From the NCBI RefSeq assembly GCF_023715705.1, contig NZ_JAMBOS010000016.1:1-64000 (forward strand): DNA of 64,000 bases, written 5' to 3'. The stretch's first letter is position 1; the number at the start of each line of letters is the position of its first letter. This stretch comes from Halalkalibacter oceani (lineage in GTDB: Bacteria > Bacillota > Bacilli > Bacillales > Bacillaceae_D). A program made the position numbers and the translations under genes. Below, piece by piece: positions 8,287 through 16,892 of the stretch. Below the pieces are notes generated by a model. The model did no database searches. It saw only the letters and a program-made list of their open reading frames with translations, and was not told where the DNA came from.

Positions 8287-9078
8287 CTAAAAAATAGTCG
8301 GTACCATTCCGCCATCCATACGGATAGGAGAGCCTTTAAATGCGGAGGCATAAGGGCTGCATAGAAAGGTAGCCAGTCGACCGATTTCAACTGGTCTAAT
8401 AAAACGCTGTATCTCAGATTGAGGAAGGTTTGCCAGCATAAATGCTTCCTCCTTTTCTGAGAACGTCATCTTATTTGGATACAAGCTCTCAATGATCTGT
8501 TGTACGTTTTCCGAGAGGGTTGGTCCCGGCATAATCGTATTGACTGTAACTTCTGTCCCTTTTGTTAATTTAGACAGGCTCTTGGCTAAGGATAATAGCA
8601 TTGATTTGGTCATACAATACTGAGGCATTTGCCCTGATGGCATTACTGCCTCCTCACTTGCAATAAAGAGGATGCGACCATAACCGCGCTGCGCCATGGT
8701 AGGTAAATAAAATTTGGATAATCCATTTGCGGCCAGGACATTGGTGCGAAAGTATGTTTCCCATATTTGATCGTCAATGTCCTCATATTGCATGATTTCG
8801 TAAATTCCCATATTGTTAACGAGAATATCAATATTCGGATACTTTTCAAATAAGGCTTCTCTCTGTTTAGGATTGACCAGATCAGCTGCAGCATTTTGCG
8901 GAGAGGTCTGAGGGAATTCTGCCTTTATTTGATTGACTGTTCGTTCCACTTCGTCCTCCTTTCGGCCATTGATCAATACATTCACACCTTCTTTGGCAAG
9001 TTCAAAAGCAATTGCTTTCCCGATCCCTTTTGTTGACCCTGTAACTAAAGCTGTTTTAGTGTGTAGGTTCATTTCCAT
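8287..9078 (-). CDS. Short-chain dehydrogenase/reductase (SDR)
   Basis: 263-residue classical SDR with the N-terminal Rossmann motif TGSTKGIGKAIA, the NNMG structural motif, and a catalytic set of Ser in FIASEEAV, Tyr in YCMTKSM and Lys. The Arg in INGRKEDE after beta-2 suggests NADP(H) preference. The C-terminus RMDGGMVPTIF is typical of FabG-like members. It follows the AraC-type regulator on the same strand after only 22 nt, so it is probably part of that regulator's transcript. Substrate unknown. Confidence 0.92.
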   Translation of the reverse strand: MEMNLHTKTALVTGSTKGIGKAIAFELAKEGVNVLINGRKEDEVERTVNQIKAEFPQTSPQNAAADLVNPKQREALFEKYPNIDILVNNMGIYEIMQYEDIDDQIWETYFRTNVLAANGLSKFYLPTMAQRGYGRILFIASEEAVMPSGQMPQYCMTKSMLLSLAKSLSKLTKGTEVTVNTIMPGPTLSENVQQIIESLYPNKMTFSEKEEAFMLANLPQSEIQRFIRPVEIGRLATFLCSPYASAFKGSPIRMDGGMVPTIF

Positions 9079-9099
9079 TTATATCCCTCTTTCCTTGTT

Positions 9100-10134
9100 T
9101 TACTTATCACGCTTCAGAAAGCGCTCTTTTGCATGGATATTTAAATGCTGTATGCGCCATTGGGAAGGTGTGTCGCCTTCCCAATGGCGGAAAGCCCGGT
9201 AGAATGAACTCTCGTCTTCATAGCCAATTAAAAAAGCTATTTCCTTAATGTCGAGTGTAGGGTTTGCCAGGTATTCTCTTGCCTGTTCATGCCGGGTTTG
9301 TATCAACAGTTGTTTGAAACTTGTTCCCTCAGCTATAAGCCGGCGTTGCAATGTGCGGTCGCTTATCCCTAATTCGCCCGCAACAGAATGAATAGAAGGA
9401 CGCCCCCTTGTCAGGCTGCGTTTCATAATCCACTTGACCTTCCTGGTAATTGGAAAGCTGTCGTATGGCTCGTCAAACGACTGGTCCAAAATCGGAGTAA
9501 GAATTTCCAGTAATTCTGCGTTGTAGGAGACAAAAGGGAGGTCTAACTCGCTTCGCTCCAAGGTCAGACGGTTGCAGGCTGCATTGGTCTGGATCTGACA
9601 GCCAAAGTATGCTTCAAGTGTTTCACTGTCTCCCATTGGATGGGAAAATTCAACTGCCCTCGCTTTCAATGGTTGTCCCGTACCACGGCGGCCTAGTTCG
9701 AGAAGAAAGGCCAGGGTGATCCCAATAAGCATTGGCGGTCCAGCTTGCGCAGGGCAGAGCCATTTCAGTTCGATCGTACAGTGTCCATCTTCCTCAGTAA
9801 TGTGTAAAGATTCGGGGGGACACAGCTGCTTGTAGCGGGCCATTCGATATAAGGCGTCCCGATAGTCGCGCGCATGGTAAGTCGCTAAGACCGGCGGTGG
9901 GTATTTCGATGTTTCAAAGGAGGTCGCCAGCTGGATGATTCCTTTAGCTATATCGCCGATGAGATCTGAATAACTTTGCCAAATCGCAAAATATTGAGCT
10001 GTGTTGACAGCCGGTTCTGAAATAATCGTAAGGGGCAGTTGCGCTTTTCGAATGATGTCCTGAGGAGCAATTCCCAATTGTTGTAGTCCCACCCAAAATC
10101 CTTCTGGGATTTTAATACGTGTATGAGAAGTCAT
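9100..10134 (-). CDS. AraC-family transcriptional regulator
   Basis: 344-residue regulator of the ArgR/VirF-like subgroup. A long N-terminal effector domain (arabinose-binding-like, PF12625 type) precedes two C-terminal helix-turn-helix units: GELGISDRTLQRRLIAEGTSF and IAFLIGYEDESSFYRAFRHWEG. The ATG at 10134 is used because AAAGGAGG lies 10 nt upstream; the upstream in-frame Met at 10194 lacks this. It is co-directional with the SDR gene downstream and divergent from the FMN reductase, either of which may be its target. Confidence 0.9.
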   Translation of the reverse strand: MTSHTRIKIPEGFWVGLQQLGIAPQDIIRKAQLPLTIISEPAVNTAQYFAIWQSYSDLIGDIAKGIIQLATSFETSKYPPPVLATYHARDYRDALYRMARYKQLCPPESLHITEEDGHCTIELKWLCPAQAGPPMLIGITLAFLLELGRRGTGQPLKARAVEFSHPMGDSETLEAYFGCQIQTNAACNRLTLERSELDLPFVSYNAELLEILTPILDQSFDEPYDSFPITRKVKWIMKRSLTRGRPSIHSVAGELGISDRTLQRRLIAEGTSFKQLLIQTRHEQAREYLANPTLDIKEIAFLIGYEDESSFYRAFRHWEGDTPSQWRIQHLNIHAKERFLKRDK

Positions 10135-10488
10135 CCATATCGTTCCTCCTTTGTATAGAAAGAAAAGCCGCTGTGTGGTTGTCTTAATCTGCACAGTCCT
10201 TTATTATTCTACCGATCCCTTGTTACTCTGTAACTAACAAATAACGACATTCCAATTGCCGATGACGCCAAATTAATTCGAGAGACAAATAATAGAAAGA
10301 AGGGGTATCGCCGTATACAAGCCTATTAAGAGGGTTAGTTAATGAAACGTTTGTTTAAGCCATATTCTTTGTATAGAGAAAGCACCTTCGCTTATAATAA
10401 GCTGGTAAATATTCACACTCTTAGAAAAAGAGGTGGGGAGTTTTACAGGTGGGTACTAATTGAGGTAGAAAACAAGGAGGAAGAAGCA
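10135..10488. other. Divergent intergenic region with a 20-bp dyad
   Basis: About 350 bases separate the AraC-type gene from the FMN reductase. An open frame runs through from 10342 but lacks a ribosome binding site. The notable element is the dyad at 10339-10358. Nothing else stands out. Confidence 0.5.
10339..10358. promoter_or_regulatory. 20-bp dyad, operator candidate (copy 1)
   Basis: TTAATGAAACGTTTGTTTAA, symmetric as TTAA-nn-AAACGTTT-nn-TTAA. The identical 20 bases occur at 49063-49082. The size and symmetry suit a TetR-type operator; the cognate regulator is not identifiable here. Confidence 0.5.
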
Positions 10489-11043
10489 GTGGCAACAGAG
10501 AAGCTGAATATCGGGATTATTCTTGGTAGTACACGTGATGGTCGAGTGAGTCCGCAGGTCGGGGAATGGGTCAAAGGTATCGCCGAGCAGCGTGGTGATG
10601 CCAACTACGAAATTGTTGATATTGCGGAGTTTCAATTGCCGTTCTTAGGAACGACGGATGGAACTGAGCCGGGGATTGCAGCGTGGAACGAAAAGCTTGC
10701 CGGTTTAGATGGATTTGTCTTCATCGTTCAGGAGTACAATCATAGTATTACGGGTGCATTGAAAAATGCGGTTGATTTTGCCCGTGAAGCATGGTTTAAC
10801 AAGGCGGCCGGGATTGTCAGCTACGGGTCAACAGGTGGAGCTCGTGCGGCGGAGCATTTACGCGGGATTTTGGGCGAGCTGCTCGTTGCTGATGTGAGAA
10901 CTCATCCAACGTTGTCGCTGTTTACTGATTTTGAGAACTTTACAACACTTAAGCCTGCTGAATTGCATCAAAAAAATGTGAATGAAATGCTTGATCAAGT
11001 CATTGCCTGGAGCGGGGCGTTAAAGACGTTGCGTCCCTCATAA
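10489..11043 (+). CDS. NADPH-dependent FMN reductase (flavodoxin-like)
   Basis: 184-residue quinone/azo/chromate-reductase-type flavoprotein. The phosphate-binding loop of FMN is GSTRDGRVSPQVG, and the isoalloxazine-side motif is VQEYNHSITGALKNAVDFA followed by YGSTGGARAAEHLR. GTG 10489 is the start: AAGGAGG sits 8 nt before it and the protein then begins at the usual distance before the first beta strand. The 49 additional codons upstream have no family resemblance. It is likely a soluble NAD(P)H-dependent reductase for quinones or other electrophiles. Confidence 0.9.
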   Translation: MATEKLNIGIILGSTRDGRVSPQVGEWVKGIAEQRGDANYEIVDIAEFQLPFLGTTDGTEPGIAAWNEKLAGLDGFVFIVQEYNHSITGALKNAVDFAREAWFNKAAGIVSYGSTGGARAAEHLRGILGELLVADVRTHPTLSLFTDFENFTTLKPAELHQKNVNEMLDQVIAWSGALKTLRPS

Positions 11044-11051
11044 ATAAAACG

Positions 11052-11094
11052 AAAATCACCTATTGGAGATATCGATCTTCTGTAGGTGATTTTT
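11052..11094 (+). terminator. Intrinsic terminator of the FMN reductase
   Basis: 11-bp stem AAAATCACCTA / TAGGTGATTTTT with a T-rich 3' arm. Confidence 0.75.
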
Positions 11095-11121
11095 GCTCTG
11101 CTTAAAAAAACAAAAATTACT

Positions 11122-11144
11122 TTGTACGTCCGATAGACAAACTA
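11122..11144. promoter_or_regulatory. XylR operator candidate at xylA
   Basis: Right half GACAAACTA (11136-11144) and a weaker left half TTGTACGTC (11122-11130) with a 5-bp spacer. This is the same geometry as at 16796-16818. It overlaps the -35 box of the xylA promoter, so repressor binding would block transcription. Confidence 0.5.
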
Positions 11145-11162
11145 AGTTAATGGTGATATAAT
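11134..11162 (+). promoter_or_regulatory. Sigma-A promoter of xylA
   Basis: TAGACA (11134-11139), 17-bp spacer, perfect TATAAT (11157-11162). The same TAGACA box forms the -35 of the xylose ABC operon at 16808. Confidence 0.7.
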
Positions 11163-11170
11163 GCAATTGC

Positions 11171-11184
11171 TGAAAGCGTTTTCT
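11171..11184 (+). promoter_or_regulatory. cre box (CcpA site) at xylA
   Basis: TGAAAGCGTTTTCT, close to the cre consensus, located just after the predicted transcription start, the usual place for a catabolite-repression roadblock. Confidence 0.7.
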
Positions 11185-11209
11185 AAAATGGATAAGGGGA
11201 GATGGGAAG

Positions 11210-12547
11210 ATGAGCTACTTTGGCAATGTGAAGCAAATTAAGTTTGAAGGGGCAAGTTCAGACAATCCATTTGCGTATAAATATTATAATCCGGATGAGC
11301 AGATTAACGGGCAATCGATGGAGGAGTTTCTCCGCTTTGCTGTGTCCTATTGGCATACGTTTACAGGGGAAGGAAATGACCCGTTCGGGGCGGGGACCGC
11401 TGTACGTCCATACGATCATTTGTCAGGAATGGAGTTGGCGAAAGCGCGCGTTGAGGCATCATTTGAGTTTTTTGAAAAGCTTGGCGTGCCGTATTTCTGC
11501 TTCCATGACTTTGATATTGCGCCGGAAGCGGATTCTTTGAGCGAAACTTTGAAAAATATCGATGTGATCGTGGACAGAATCGAAGAATACTTGAAAACGA
11601 GCAAAGTGAAATTGCTTTGGAACACTGCGAATATGTTTACTCATCCGCGCTGGTTACATGGAGCGGCCACATCGCCGAATGCGGATGTATTTGCTTATGC
11701 CGCCGCGAAAGTAAAGAAGGGACTGGAAATCGGCAAGCGTTTAGGAGCTGAAAATTTTGTGTTCTGGGGTGGGCGTGAAGGCTATGAAACACTGCTTAAC
11801 ACCGATATGGGGCTGGAGCTTGATAATCTGGCGCGCTTCTTCCATATGGCGAAAGACTATGCAAAGGAAATTGGCTTTGACGGCCAGTTTTTAATTGAGC
11901 CGAAGCCGAAGGAGCCGACAAAGCATCAATATGATTTTGATGTTGCGACGGGTCTCGCCTTTTTGCAAAAATACGACCTGCAGGATATTTTTAAATTCAA
12001 TGTGGAAGCGAACCATGCGACATTGGCGGGGCATACGTTTGAGCATGAGCTGCGGACGGCGCGTATTAACGGGATGCTCGGCTCAGTCGATGCGAATCAG
12101 GGAGATCCGTTGCTCGGCTGGGACACAGATGAATTTCCGACGGATTTGTATTCAACGACATTAGGAATGTATGAAATTATTAAAAACGGCGGCCTTGGGT
12201 CGGGCGGACTGAACTTTGATGCGAAGGTCAGACGCGGCTCGTTTGATGTCGACGATCTGTTTCATTCTCATATTGCCGGAATGGACGCTTTTGCGATCGG
12301 GGCCAAGGTAGCGCAACGATTAATTGATGACCGTGTACTGGACGATTTCATCTCGGAACGTTACCGCAGCTACACGACGGGAATCGGCCGTGAGATCGTC
12401 GAAGGGAAAACAGACTTTCATAAGCTGGAGCAGCATGCGTTACGGATCGAAAGCATCGACAATAATCAGTCCGGCAGACAGGAGCAGCTGAAGGCAACTG
12501 TAAACAAGTACTTATTAGAAACATTTGCGAGTGTTCATTCATCATAG
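11210..12547 (+). CDS. xylA: Xylose isomerase
   Basis: Converts D-xylose to D-xylulose, the first intracellular step of xylose use. 445 residues, standard for the long class II bacterial enzyme. Recognised motifs: [11 protein letters not shown] with the catalytic His, [18 protein letters not shown], the metal ligands in [13 protein letters not shown], and [31 protein letters not shown] precedes the ATG. Followed by galM, separated by a hairpin. Controlled by the promoter, XylR operator and cre box upstream. Confidence 0.98.
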   Translation: MSYFGNVKQIKFEGASSDNPFAYKYYNPDEQINGQSMEEFLRFAVSYWHTFTGEGNDPFGAGTAVRPYDHLSGMELAKARVEASFEFFEKLGVPYFCFHDFDIAPEADSLSETLKNIDVIVDRIEEYLKTSKVKLLWNTANMFTHPRWLHGAATSPNADVFAYAAAKVKKGLEIGKRLGAENFVFWGGREGYETLLNTDMGLELDNLARFFHMAKDYAKEIGFDGQFLIEPKPKEPTKHQYDFDVATGLAFLQKYDLQDIFKFNVEANHATLAGHTFEHELRTARINGMLGSVDANQGDPLLGWDTDEFPTDLYSTTLGMYEIIKNGGLGSGGLNFDAKVRRGSFDVDDLFHSHIAGMDAFAIGAKVAQRLIDDRVLDDFISERYRSYTTGIGREIVEGKTDFHKLEQHALRIESIDNNQSGRQEQLKATVNKYLLETFASVHSS

Positions 12548-12557
12548 TTTCACAGAT

Positions 12558-12595
12558 AAAATGTACTGGCGCTTACTGGCGCTCAGTACATTTTT
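12558..12595 (+). terminator. Intrinsic terminator between xylA and galM
   Basis: 11-bp stem AAAATGTACTG / CAGTACATTTTT with a T tract. It would reduce, not abolish, galM expression from the xylA promoter. Confidence 0.65.
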
Positions 12596-12622
12596 ACATA
12601 AGCGGGGGAAGGGGAGGTAAGA

Positions 12623-13651
12623 ATGAAAGTTAGTGAACGCACATTCGGCACAATCAACGGGCAGACAGTCAAAGCTTTTATGCTGAAAAACAACAATGGA
12701 ATGGAAGTCGGCTGTATCAGCTATGGCTGTACGATAACAAAGATCGTCGTTCCAGATAAGCACGGCAGGCTCGAGAATGTCGTCTTAGGCTATGAAACGC
12801 TGGAGGAATATCTCGATCAGGCTGCTTTTTTGGGCTGCGTCATCGGCCGGGTGGCAGGTCGAATTGGCAATGCCGAGTTTGAATTGGACGGCAAGGTGCA
12901 CCGCCTGGCGAAAAATGAAGGGGATCACCATCTTCATGGCGGGAAGTACGGCTTTGATAAAGTCGTGTGGGAGACCGAGACGGAAGAAAGCGCTGATGAA
13001 CTGAAAGTGATCTTTACCCATGAAAGCCATAATCAGACAGAAGGCTACCCGGGTCATTTGCGCGTAAAGGTGAGCTATCAGTTAAACAATAATAACGAGC
13101 TGACGATCTCTTATCGGGCGGTGACGGATCAGAAGACGATTGTTAATTTGACGAACCATTCTTATTTTAACTTGAGCGGCAATGGACAAAGGGATGTGCT
13201 TCAACATAAGCTTACGTTAAAAAGCGACCGCTTTTTGCCACTGAATGAGAGTTTGCTGCCGACAGGGGAAAAGCTTGACGTGGCGAATACCCCATTTGAT
13301 CTCCGGAGAGGAAGACGTCTGGAGGACGGGGTCACGTCGCATCATCCGCAGAATCAGTTGGCCGGGGACGGCTACGATCATCCATTCATTTTAAGCGCGA
13401 ACCATCAGGAAGAAATCCGTTTAGTTGATGAGGAAAGTGGGAGGGAGCTAATCGTCGAAACGGATGAACCTTGCGTTGTCGTTTATACAGCCAATACGAT
13501 TGGCGAAGACCGTTGGAAAAAGCATATGGGAGTTTGCCTGGAGACACAGCATCATCCTGACGCTGTCCATCACGCTGATTTTCCGTCTATTGTTTTGGAA
13601 AAAGATGAGGAGTATCGGACGGCGACGACGTACCGCTTTGCGTTTAAATAA
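12623..13651 (+). CDS. galM: Aldose 1-epimerase (mutarotase)
   Basis: Interconverts alpha and beta anomers of aldoses; next to xylA it presumably supplies the anomer the isomerase prefers. 342 residues, normal for GalM. Family motifs: GCVIGRVAGRIGNAEF, DHHLHGGKYGFDKVVW with catalytic His, LTNHSYFNLSG with the second His, and the catalytic Glu in CLETQHHPDAVHH. GGGGAGG precedes ATG. It lies 75 nt after xylA in the same direction. Confidence 0.95.
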   Translation: MKVSERTFGTINGQTVKAFMLKNNNGMEVGCISYGCTITKIVVPDKHGRLENVVLGYETLEEYLDQAAFLGCVIGRVAGRIGNAEFELDGKVHRLAKNEGDHHLHGGKYGFDKVVWETETEESADELKVIFTHESHNQTEGYPGHLRVKVSYQLNNNNELTISYRAVTDQKTIVNLTNHSYFNLSGNGQRDVLQHKLTLKSDRFLPLNESLLPTGEKLDVANTPFDLRRGRRLEDGVTSHHPQNQLAGDGYDHPFILSANHQEEIRLVDEESGRELIVETDEPCVVVYTANTIGEDRWKKHMGVCLETQHHPDAVHHADFPSIVLEKDEEYRTATTYRFAFK

Positions 13652-13655
13652 AAAT

Positions 13656-13686
13656 GGCCCTGCCGGGAGACTGATTCCTGGCAGGG
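13656..13686. terminator. Stem-loop after galM
   Basis: Perfect 8-bp GC-rich stem GCCCTGCC / GGCAGGGC. There is no T tract, and it abuts the dispersed repeat. Confidence 0.4.
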
Positions 13687-13801
13687 CGTCGGCTTCGCGC
13701 GTTACGCGGATGGCTGAAAAAAGCCCGTTTTCAGCCATCCTTAAACGATTGTAACGGCTCCGCACGCCGCTTCTAAGAAAAGCCGCTACGCGGTTTTCTT
13801 A
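13683..13801 (-). repeat. Dispersed two-hairpin repeat, copy 1
   Basis: About 118 bp, clearly homologous to 20171-20284 and partly to 6941-7020. Read on the minus strand it starts with TAA, which is the stop codon of the GH43 gene, forms the hairpin AAGAAAACCGC / GCGGCTTTTCTT, then a second 14-bp hairpin GGATGGCTGAAAA / TTTTCAGCCATCC, and ends GC-rich. It may act as the terminator of the minus-strand gene it follows. Confidence 0.75.
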
Positions 13802-15409
13802 ATGATGCCGCTCTTTATAGATAAAGTAATCGAAATCGGCGTGTAAACGTTGGCCGGACGTGTCCTGACATTGCATCCCGACAAAGGCACCGGTGAAGAA
13901 ACCGCCTCCCTGGATATAGTCATCCGACAGTTTATAGGAGTGAAAGTCGATCGGGATTTCTGTCCACTCCTTGCCGGTAAAGGAGTAGGAATAACGATAA
14001 AGACCGGTGTTTACGTCAACGCGCAAATAAACGTAGTTGATATTCTCAGGGATGACAATCGGGCGGTCCTGTAACGGCTGATCAAATGTAAAATTATCGC
14101 ATGTCGTCAGTTCAAGCACTCTGCCTTTTTCTTCATTCCATGTTAACTGGAGCGCAGTCCAGTTTTGCGTATTGTAATAGTTTACTAGTCCGGCCGCCTG
14201 CTGGAATGTCTCAGGGTGGAAGGCAACCTTTGTTTCGGCGGTGAAGGTGAAATGCTGCCAGCGCCTTGCCACATAGGCCTGGGTAAACTTCGATGTCAGT
14301 GACTCCCTTCCGTAGAGCCGCAGATGGCCTGGGCGGTCCTTAAGTGAAGCAATGCTCTCATCAAGCGGAATCCGTAGCGTCTGGAAATGGAGGCTCAATG
14401 TATCCTGGTCAAAATCATCCTTTTCGGCAACGTCGTCCCATTTTACTTCGTCGATGGCCGGTCCTTCGATTTCGAGTGCCGGCTCGTTGCCACCGACGAC
14501 ATAGGGCCAGTCGTCTTTCCATTCAAGCCGCTGAATCGCCGTTTCTCTTCCGAGCGGGCAGAAGCCACGCGGGTCGAGCAATGGCTGATTTTCTCTTGGC
14601 AACGGTCTGCCTGTTAAATGAACGAGAAACCATTCATCGGTATGCGTCTGGACGATTGAAGCGTGGCCGGCCTTTTGCAGCGGGTTTCTTGGATAAGGAA
14701 ACGATGTAATAAGCGGGTTTTCCGGATGAACTTCATAAGGTCCCCATATATTTTTCGAACGTGCGATGGTCGCCTGATGGTCATATTTTGTACCGCCTTC
14801 AGCCGTCAGCAAATAATAATAGCCATTTGCCTTATATACATGCGGGGCCTCAGTCAGCTTAATATCAGTTCCTTTAAAAATGATTTCTTTTTTGCCGACC
14901 AGCTTTTTCTGTTCGGCGTCAAACTCTTGTAGAACGATACCGTAAAAATTATGATGAGAGACGCGGTGATCCCAAACCATGTTTACGAAATACTTTCTCC
15001 CGTCATTATTATGAAATAAGGAAGGGTCGAAGCCTGAGCTGTTGATATGAATCGGCTCTGACCATTCACCGTCAATCGTCTCACATGTGACGAGATAGTT
15101 GTGACAGTCCTTCCATTGTCCCTCGGTCACTTTTACGTCCGTATAGATGAGCCAGAACAGCCCGTCATGATAGGAGAGGGCCGGCGCCCATACTCCACCG
15201 GAGTCCGGATTTCCGATCATCTGCAGCTGACTGAGACGGTTTAACGGCCTGGAAACGAGCCGCCAGTTTTTTAAGTCCTTTGAATGGTAGATGCCTACAC
15301 CAGGAAACCATTCGAAGGTCGAAACGGCAATGTAATAATCTTCACCGGCTCGGCAAATGGACGGGTCCGGGTTAAAGCCTGGCAAGATCGGGTTTCGAAT
15401 GATCGACAT
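13799..15409 (-). CDS. xynB: GH43 beta-xylosidase / xylan-processing glycosidase
   Basis: 536-residue cytoplasmic enzyme (no signal peptide) that hydrolyses xylo-oligosaccharides to xylose. The N-terminal five-bladed propeller begins [23 protein letters not shown] with the catalytic-base Asp. The pKa-modulating Asp is expected in [14 protein letters not shown] and the catalytic acid in [10 protein letters not shown]. The C-terminal beta-sandwich (about 330-536) is typical of this GH43 subfamily. ATG 15409 is the start: AGAGGTGAT precedes it. It follows xylR on the minus strand with a cre box between. Some members also show arabinofuranosidase activity. Confidence 0.93.
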   Translation of the reverse strand: MSIIRNPILPGFNPDPSICRAGEDYYIAVSTFEWFPGVGIYHSKDLKNWRLVSRPLNRLSQLQMIGNPDSGGVWAPALSYHDGLFWLIYTDVKVTEGQWKDCHNYLVTCETIDGEWSEPIHINSSGFDPSLFHNNDGRKYFVNMVWDHRVSHHNFYGIVLQEFDAEQKKLVGKKEIIFKGTDIKLTEAPHVYKANGYYYLLTAEGGTKYDHQATIARSKNIWGPYEVHPENPLITSFPYPRNPLQKAGHASIVQTHTDEWFLVHLTGRPLPRENQPLLDPRGFCPLGRETAIQRLEWKDDWPYVVGGNEPALEIEGPAIDEVKWDDVAEKDDFDQDTLSLHFQTLRIPLDESIASLKDRPGHLRLYGRESLTSKFTQAYVARRWQHFTFTAETKVAFHPETFQQAAGLVNYYNTQNWTALQLTWNEEKGRVLELTTCDNFTFDQPLQDRPIVIPENINYVYLRVDVNTGLYRYSYSFTGKEWTEIPIDFHSYKLSDDYIQGGGFFTGAFVGMQCQDTSGQRLHADFDYFIYKERHH

Positions 15410-15432
15410 GTTTATCACCTCTACATGAATTT

Positions 15433-15447
15433 AGTAAAGCGCTTACA
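15433..15447. promoter_or_regulatory. cre-like box upstream of xynB
   Basis: AGTAAAGCGCTTACA matches 13 of 15 positions of the cre pattern WTGNAANCGNWNNCW and is nearly palindromic. It sits between xylR and xynB, 24 nt before the xynB start. Confidence 0.55.
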
Positions 15448-15459
15448 GATTACTGTGGC

Positions 15460-15483
15460 AAAAGGCTGGACTTTCAGCCTTTT
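15460..15483 (-). terminator. Hairpin after xylR
   Basis: AAAAGGCTG / CAGCCTTTT stem directly after the xylR stop on the minus strand, with a short T tract. Probably partial termination between xylR and xynB. Confidence 0.5.
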
Positions 15484-16667
15484 TAGTTTTCTTCTAAATT
15501 AATTGCCAGGAAATGCTCGGCAGAGGAGGCGGCAACCCCCAGGGCGGCTGAACGCTTTTCCAATTTAGAAAAATCGATTTGCAGGTTCTTCTGGTGCGTG
15601 GCTAAGGCATGCTTTTTCAAGTTGTCCTTCAGCGCCTCTTCAAGCCATGCTTGCAGGGCGGCGAGCCGGTTGCCGATAATAATTTGTTCAGGATTAAACG
15701 TATTAATAATGTTGTTAATTCCGATGGCCAGGTTTTCACCGAGTTCCCGGATTAGCTGCAAAGTCTTTTCATCCCCGGAGCTTGCCAGCTGAACAACGGC
15801 TTCCAAGGTTGCTTCTTCATTACTTGAAAAAATTCCCTGACGTTCGGCCATTTGCAGCAGCGCTTTTTCAGAGGCGTAGAGCTCCCAGCAGCCTTTGTTG
15901 CCGCAATTGCAGAGCGGTCCATCAAGCTTGATCGTCATATGACCGAGCTCACCGGATAAGCCATTATGCCCTTTATAAAGCTCGCCGTTCAAAATAAGCC
16001 CGACCCCAATTCCGATTCCGCCACTAATATAAATGATGTCATTGCATTTCTGGCCGATGCCGAATTTCTTTTCCCCGTAAGCCCCGGCATTTGCTTCGTT
16101 TTCCACCTTGACCGGCACGCGATATTTTTCTTCGAGGAGGCTTTTCAGATCGACATTTCTCCAGTTCAGGTTAGGGGCGAGCAAAATTTCTTCGGCTGTG
16201 CTTACTGTACCTGGAACACCAATCCCGATTCCGACGGCCCCGTACGGGCTGTCAGGCATATTGGCCATTAATTCGTCGATTACCTCATAAAGAATGTCTC
16301 TAATCTCGATGAAGGTCGGGCGGTTTACTTTAATCTGTTTTTCATAGCAAATCACACCCTGAAGGTCGGTAAGAACGGCGAGAACATAGTTGACGCCAAG
16401 ATCAATCCCGATTGAATAGCCGGCCGCTTGATTAAACAGCAGCATGACCGGCCTTCTTCCGCCGCTTGAGACGCCCGGTCCGGATTCAAGAATTAGTTTT
16501 TCCTCCAGCAGCTCATTAACGAGCGAGGAGACGGTTCCTTTATTGAGACCGGTTTTGTTGGCAAGGGCTGCTCTGGAAACGGGAGAAAATTGTTTAATCG
16601 CATGAAGGATCAAGGACTTATTTCTTTTTTTGACGACATGCTGGTTGAACGTTTGAGTCATTTTCAT
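15483..16667 (-). CDS. xylR: XylR, ROK-family xylose repressor
   Basis: 394 residues. An N-terminal MarR-like winged helix (FSPVSRAALANKTGLNKGTVSSLVNELL) is followed by a ROK sugar-kinase-like effector domain: IGIDLGVNYVLAVLTD, the ROK segment GIGVGLILNGELYKGHNGLSGELGHMT, and the zinc motif CNCGNKGCWE. Xylose binding releases it from operators of the type TAGTTTGTC-N5-GACAAACTA found at xylA and at the ABC operon. It is divergent from the ABC importer genes and followed by xynB. Confidence 0.96.
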   Translation of the reverse strand: MKMTQTFNQHVVKKRNKSLILHAIKQFSPVSRAALANKTGLNKGTVSSLVNELLEEKLILESGPGVSSGGRRPVMLLFNQAAGYSIGIDLGVNYVLAVLTDLQGVICYEKQIKVNRPTFIEIRDILYEVIDELMANMPDSPYGAVGIGIGVPGTVSTAEEILLAPNLNWRNVDLKSLLEEKYRVPVKVENEANAGAYGEKKFGIGQKCNDIIYISGGIGIGVGLILNGELYKGHNGLSGELGHMTIKLDGPLCNCGNKGCWELYASEKALLQMAERQGIFSSNEEATLEAVVQLASSGDEKTLQLIRELGENLAIGINNIINTFNPEQIIIGNRLAALQAWLEEALKDNLKKHALATHQKNLQIDFSKLEKRSAALGVAASSAEHFLAINLEEN

Positions 16668-16742
16668 GATTGATCCACGCTTTCTTGATTTTTTTTAGAA
16701 TCAGGCTAAGTTCTCATTAAAGTGCGTTGGTCGTCAGATGTA

Positions 16743-16757
16743 ATGCAACCGCTTCCC
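16743..16757 (+). promoter_or_regulatory. cre box between xylR and the ABC operon
   Basis: ATGCAACCGCTTCCC matches 14 of 15 cre positions. It lies in the divergent control region, about 50 bp upstream of the ABC promoter and about 75 bp upstream of the xylR start. Confidence 0.5.
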
Positions 16758-16795
16758 TGGGGTTTATTATAACATGATTTATTCAATTTATCACT

Positions 16796-16818
16796 TAGTT
16801 TATCCACTAGACAAACGA
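16796..16818. promoter_or_regulatory. XylR operator candidate at the ABC operon
   Basis: TAGTTTATC-CACTA-GACAAACGA: two 9-bp halves that each differ from the ideal half-site at one position, 5-bp spacer. It overlaps the -35 element. Confidence 0.6.
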
Positions 16819-16836
16819 TGTTTTTCATGCTATTCT
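16808..16836 (+). promoter_or_regulatory. Sigma-A promoter of the xylose ABC operon
   Basis: TAGACA (16808-16813), 17-bp spacer, TATTCT (16831-16836). Same layout as the xylA promoter. Confidence 0.6.
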
Positions 16837-16892
16837 AGCGTTGAGTTAGAGAATACTAACTTCTTCCAACAATAATTAAGGGGGGTTCCGCA

